The notes beneath the pieces were generated by a model, which worked only from the letters and a program-made list of their open reading frames with translations, was not told where the DNA came from and did no database searches. Positions 5,845 to 8,097 of a stretch of DNA of 8,097 nucleotides are shown piece by piece (within the stretch, counting starts at the first letter, position 1; every line of letters begins with the position of its first letter). The DNA is taken from assembly GCA_013140875.1 (NCBI GenBank), contig JABFSB010000311.1, forward strand, positions 1 through 8,097. Reading direction: 5' to 3'. The position numbers were made by a program, and so were the translations under genes. Source of the DNA: Acidobacteriota bacterium. Lineage in GTDB: Bacteria > Acidobacteriota > Blastocatellia > Pyrinomonadales > Pyrinomonadaceae.

Positions 5845-7401
5845 TTGAATTCCTTTTACCTGCAACTTGGAAACCTTTATCTTTCCGCCGCGATCATTTT
5901 GTCGGCGGTGATCAGCGTTTACGCCTGGCGGCATATGCGGACGCGCGGTAACCGCTGGTTTTCCGCGTCGTGCTTTTTGTCGGTTTTTTGGATGGTGGGC
6001 GAGCTTTTCGTTCGAAACACCAATCTGTTTTCGATACAGTGGTTCGGTGAATGTTTGAAATATCTGGGGGCGGCATTTTTGCCCGTGTCGCTATTGATGT
6101 TTACGCTTCAATATTGTGGACGCTGGCCCAGGCCGCGCTCGATCATGCTGCTGTGTCTGGTGCCCGTGATCTCATTTACGATGCTGCTGACAAACTCCTG
6201 GCATCATTTATTCTTTTCGGCGGTCGTTCCGGGCGACGGCTCGGTACGGACCGATTACGGGATCTACTTTTGGTCGATCCACACACCATATTCATACGGT
6301 CTGATGGCCGCGTGTTTCTTTACGCTGCTGGTCGGGTTGAGCGGTTCGTCCAGGCGGTTTCGCCGGCAGATGATCTTGCTGGTCGCGTCCTATTCTATTC
6401 CGTTGCTGGTCAACGTGCTTAGCATTTTTGGAATTGTCGGGAAGCTGACGCCCTATAGCTTTCCGGTATTTTTCTCGATCGTTTCATACGCGATCTTTCG
6501 CCTTCAGTTTCTTGACGGTAATCCGATCGCATTCGAGACGGTCTTTAAGACGATTCGTGACGGTGTACTTATTTTGGACAGAAACGATATGATTCACGAC
6601 ATCAACCCCGCCGCGGCCCGGGAAACGGGCAGATCTTCGTCTCAGATCGTAGGCAGGCACGTTCGAACCGTTTTTGCCGCCTGGCCCGAGGCAATCGAGC
6701 TTTATGACCGGAACCCTGAAGATCTCGGAACTATCGAAGTCGATCTGTCGGGCGTTAGACAAATTTTGCAGATCGATTCGACCCCAATCGCCGGCATTGC
6801 GATAAACGAATCCGGCGGACGCATTATCACCATTCGAAACATTACCGACCGCTATCAGCACCAAATGACGCTTGAAGCGATGGCCTTTCACGATTCGCTT
6901 ACGCGGGTTGCGAATCGTAGAAAATTTCAGGAAGAGGTCGAGCGGGCGGTCGAATCGTCGAAGGAAAAGGGCGAAGGCTTCGGGATCTTGTATTTCGACC
7001 TCAACAAGTTCAAATCGGTAAACGATTCATTCGGCCACGACGTCGGCGACGAGCTTTTGAAGTATGTTGCGGCCCGCGTCGCCTCAACTCTACGCAAACC
7101 GGACATTTTGGCCCGGCTTGGCGGCGACGAGTTTGTCATTCTCCTCCACGGCTGCACCGAAGACGGAATTGGGCTCGTCATATCGCGCGTCCTTGAGAAT
7201 GTGAGTCGTCCGTTCAAGGTCGGCGAAACGGAATTGATCGCCGAACTAAGCATCGGCACCGCATTTTATCCGCAAAATGGAACCGGTCTCACCGAACTGC
7301 TCCGCCACGCCGACACCGAAATGTACCGTGCCAAACGACGCGCACCGGACTATACCTATCAGCTATCACCGACCCAACCGGAGTCGATTCTGGAAATGTA
7401 G
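5845..7401 (+). CDS. Membrane diguanylate cyclase, 7TM-PAS-GGDEF
   Basis: A 518-residue inner-membrane diguanylate cyclase making cyclic di-GMP from two GTP. Residues 1-225 contain seven hydrophobic segments (around 8-28, 38-58, 68-88, 97-116, 148-167, 175-198 and 203-222), in the pattern of the 7TM input domain often found on histidine kinases. A PAS domain follows (about 226-340, with ETVFKTIRDGVLILDR and DINPAAA). The GGDEF domain begins near DSLTRVANRR (350-359) and ends about 505. The catalytic GGDEF is intact at 426-430, and the inhibitory I-site RKPD stands at 417-420, five residues ahead, so the enzyme should be active and product-inhibited. No EAL domain is present. The start is TTG: the first in-frame ATG downstream would delete the first membrane segment. 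A weak AAGAG lies just before it. The input signal is unknown. Confidence 0.92.
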   Translation: MNSFYLQLGNLYLSAAIILSAVISVYAWRHMRTRGNRWFSASCFLSVFWMVGELFVRNTNLFSIQWFGECLKYLGAAFLPVSLLMFTLQYCGRWPRPRSIMLLCLVPVISFTMLLTNSWHHLFFSAVVPGDGSVRTDYGIYFWSIHTPYSYGLMAACFFTLLVGLSGSSRRFRRQMILLVASYSIPLLVNVLSIFGIVGKLTPYSFPVFFSIVSYAIFRLQFLDGNPIAFETVFKTIRDGVLILDRNDMIHDINPAAARETGRSSSQIVGRHVRTVFAAWPEAIELYDRNPEDLGTIEVDLSGVRQILQIDSTPIAGIAINESGGRIITIRNITDRYQHQMTLEAMAFHDSLTRVANRRKFQEEVERAVESSKEKGEGFGILYFDLNKFKSVNDSFGHDVGDELLKYVAARVASTLRKPDILARLGGDEFVILLHGCTEDGIGLVISRVLENVSRPFKVGETELIAELSIGTAFYPQNGTGLTELLRHADTEMYRAKRRAPDYTYQLSPTQPESILEM

Positions 7402-7406
7402 CTAAA

Positions 7407-7421
7407 CGGCGACATACGCCG
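7407..7421 (+). terminator. Hairpin between convergent genes, possible terminator
   Basis: CGGCG-ACATA-CGCCG forms a perfect five-base-pair GC stem six bases after the GGDEF stop codon. No T-run follows on the plus strand, so it is not a canonical intrinsic terminator. It may slow polymerase or protect the mRNA 3' end. The remaining bases to 7476 show nothing else. Confidence 0.25.
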
Positions 7422-7476
7422 GCCGCCCGCACGATCAGACTCGCGACTCGAATATTCCAACTAATCACGAACTTCT

Positions 7477-7971
7477 TTACATGTCGTCTTTAATATCCGG
7501 CTCGACTAGTTTGCCAAGATATGTAAGAGATTGCTGCCAGCCGATATAACACATCTCGGCCGGGATCGCGGCGGGAATGCCTTCCTGAGTGATACTGACC
7601 TCGGTGCCGACCGATACTTCTTTAAGGTTGACGGTCGTCGTCATTTCGCCGGGCAAGTTCGGGTCGTCAAAGCTGTCCGTGTATTTTATTAACTCGTTCG
7701 GAACAAGCTCGACATATTTCCCGCCGAACGCGTGCGACTTTTCGGTCGTAAAATTAGTAAACGACATTTTGTACGTGCCGCCGACCTTTGCGTCGAGGTG
7801 TTCGACCGAGCAGGTATATCCGTCCGGCGGCAGCCAACGCGCCATCGCATCGGCCGTCGTAAACGCCCGAAAGACCTTCTCGGGTTTTGACGCGAACACA
7901 CGGTGCAGTTTTACCGTGCCGGTTTCCGAATTTACTTTCTGTTCCTGAGGTTTTGTTGCTTGTTCTGACAT
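7477..7971 (-). CDS. SRPBCC (AHSA1-like) domain protein
   Basis: A 164-residue cytosolic protein of the SRPBCC/START-like superfamily, of the type labelled activator of Hsp90 ATPase homologue 1-like in bacteria. A polar N-terminal tail (1-17) precedes the domain. Family signs are VFASKPEKVFRAFTT (25-39), MARWLPPDGY, KVGGTYKM (62-69), GKYVELVPNELIKYTD (84-99) and the C-terminal GWQQSLTYLGKLVEP (144-158). The fold encloses a hydrophobic ligand cavity; the ligand and biological role are unknown for most bacterial members. Such genes often sit beside an ArsR-type regulator, but none is visible here. The start is well supported by AAGGAG (7979-7984, minus strand) seven bases ahead of the ATG, the best ribosome site in the window. 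Confidence 0.88.
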   Translation of the reverse strand: MSEQATKPQEQKVNSETGTVKLHRVFASKPEKVFRAFTTADAMARWLPPDGYTCSVEHLDAKVGGTYKMSFTNFTTEKSHAFGGKYVELVPNELIKYTDSFDDPNLPGEMTTTVNLKEVSVGTEVSITQEGIPAAIPAEMCYIGWQQSLTYLGKLVEPDIKDDM

Positions 7972-8051
7972 TCTTTTTCTCCTTTAAGCTGGTTATTTGA
8001 TTACCCGCGGTTGTCATTTCTCCCTACAGTGTCGTAAAACCATACATTTGC

Positions 8052-8071
8052 TAAGTGGGATAAGACACTTA
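8052..8071. promoter_or_regulatory. Perfect inverted repeat, possible operator
   Basis: TAAGTG (8052-8057) and CACTTA (8066-8071) form a perfect six-base inverted repeat with an eight-base centre. It lies about 80 bases upstream of the SRPBCC start codon, in the non-coding right end of the window. Its left half reads TAAGTGGGAT, one base different from the TAAGTAGGAT upstream of the GH30 gene. It could be an operator for the SRPBCC gene or for a rightward gene beyond the window. Confidence 0.35.
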
Positions 8072-8097
8072 CGCGCAAAGGGTATGCCACTGCCTTT

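Noticed and set aside
7754..8017. 87-residue minus-strand frame starting at an ATG preceded by AGGGA
   Set aside because: The purine box is only three bases from the ATG, the frame runs into the SRPBCC gene in another register, and the protein shows no motif. The SRPBCC start has a much better ribosome site.

Overview
This window is compact bacterial chromosome with a mid-range GC content. It holds eight complete protein-coding genes, and I see no RNA gene, mobile element or CRISPR array. Gene content fits a free-living heterotroph: a Tat-exported glycoside hydrolase, an exported M28 peptidase, flavin enzymes and a membrane diguanylate cyclase. The combination, together with the scarcity of Shine-Dalgarno sequences, made me think of Acidobacteriota (Blastocatellia-like). 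That is an impression from gene content, not a demonstrated placement.

Layout. (1) 116-1603 (+) is a GH30-type glycosidase with a twin-arginine signal. It converges on (2) 1641-3107 (-), a secreted M28 zinc peptidase with a protease-associated insert. (3) A divergent intergenic region at 3108-3199 separates the peptidase from a run of four rightward genes: an extradiol (DODA/YgiD-type) dioxygenase, a SnoaL-like protein, a ChrR-like NAD(P)H:FMN/quinone reductase, and a nitroreductase-fold protein that reads as an iodotyrosine deiodinase (IYD) homologue. Gaps within the run are only 11, 43 and 45 bases, so it may be one transcript. (4) After a 155-base gap carrying a recognisable -10 element comes a TTG-started 7TM-PAS-GGDEF diguanylate cyclase (5845-7401). 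(5) Converging on it is a cytosolic SRPBCC/AHSA1-like protein (7477-7971, -), which has the only textbook Shine-Dalgarno in the window. The last 126 bases are non-coding and contain a perfect inverted repeat.

How the genes may work together. The first two products are exported and degrade polymers outside the cytoplasm (glycans and peptides). The four-gene run is the most interesting part. An IYD homologue that keeps the substrate-binding Glu/Tyr/Lys set lies directly downstream of a flavin reductase that could supply reducing power. In the same run is an aromatic ring-opening dioxygenase. Together they could dehalogenate a (halo)tyrosine-like or other phenolic compound and open a catechol ring. 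This pathway is inferred from context only.

A second unexplained signal is a short motif, roughly TAAGTRGGAT. It occurs only in intergenic DNA as far as I noticed: upstream of the glycosidase, upstream of the peptidase in the same orientation relative to the gene, and inside the inverted repeat at the right end.
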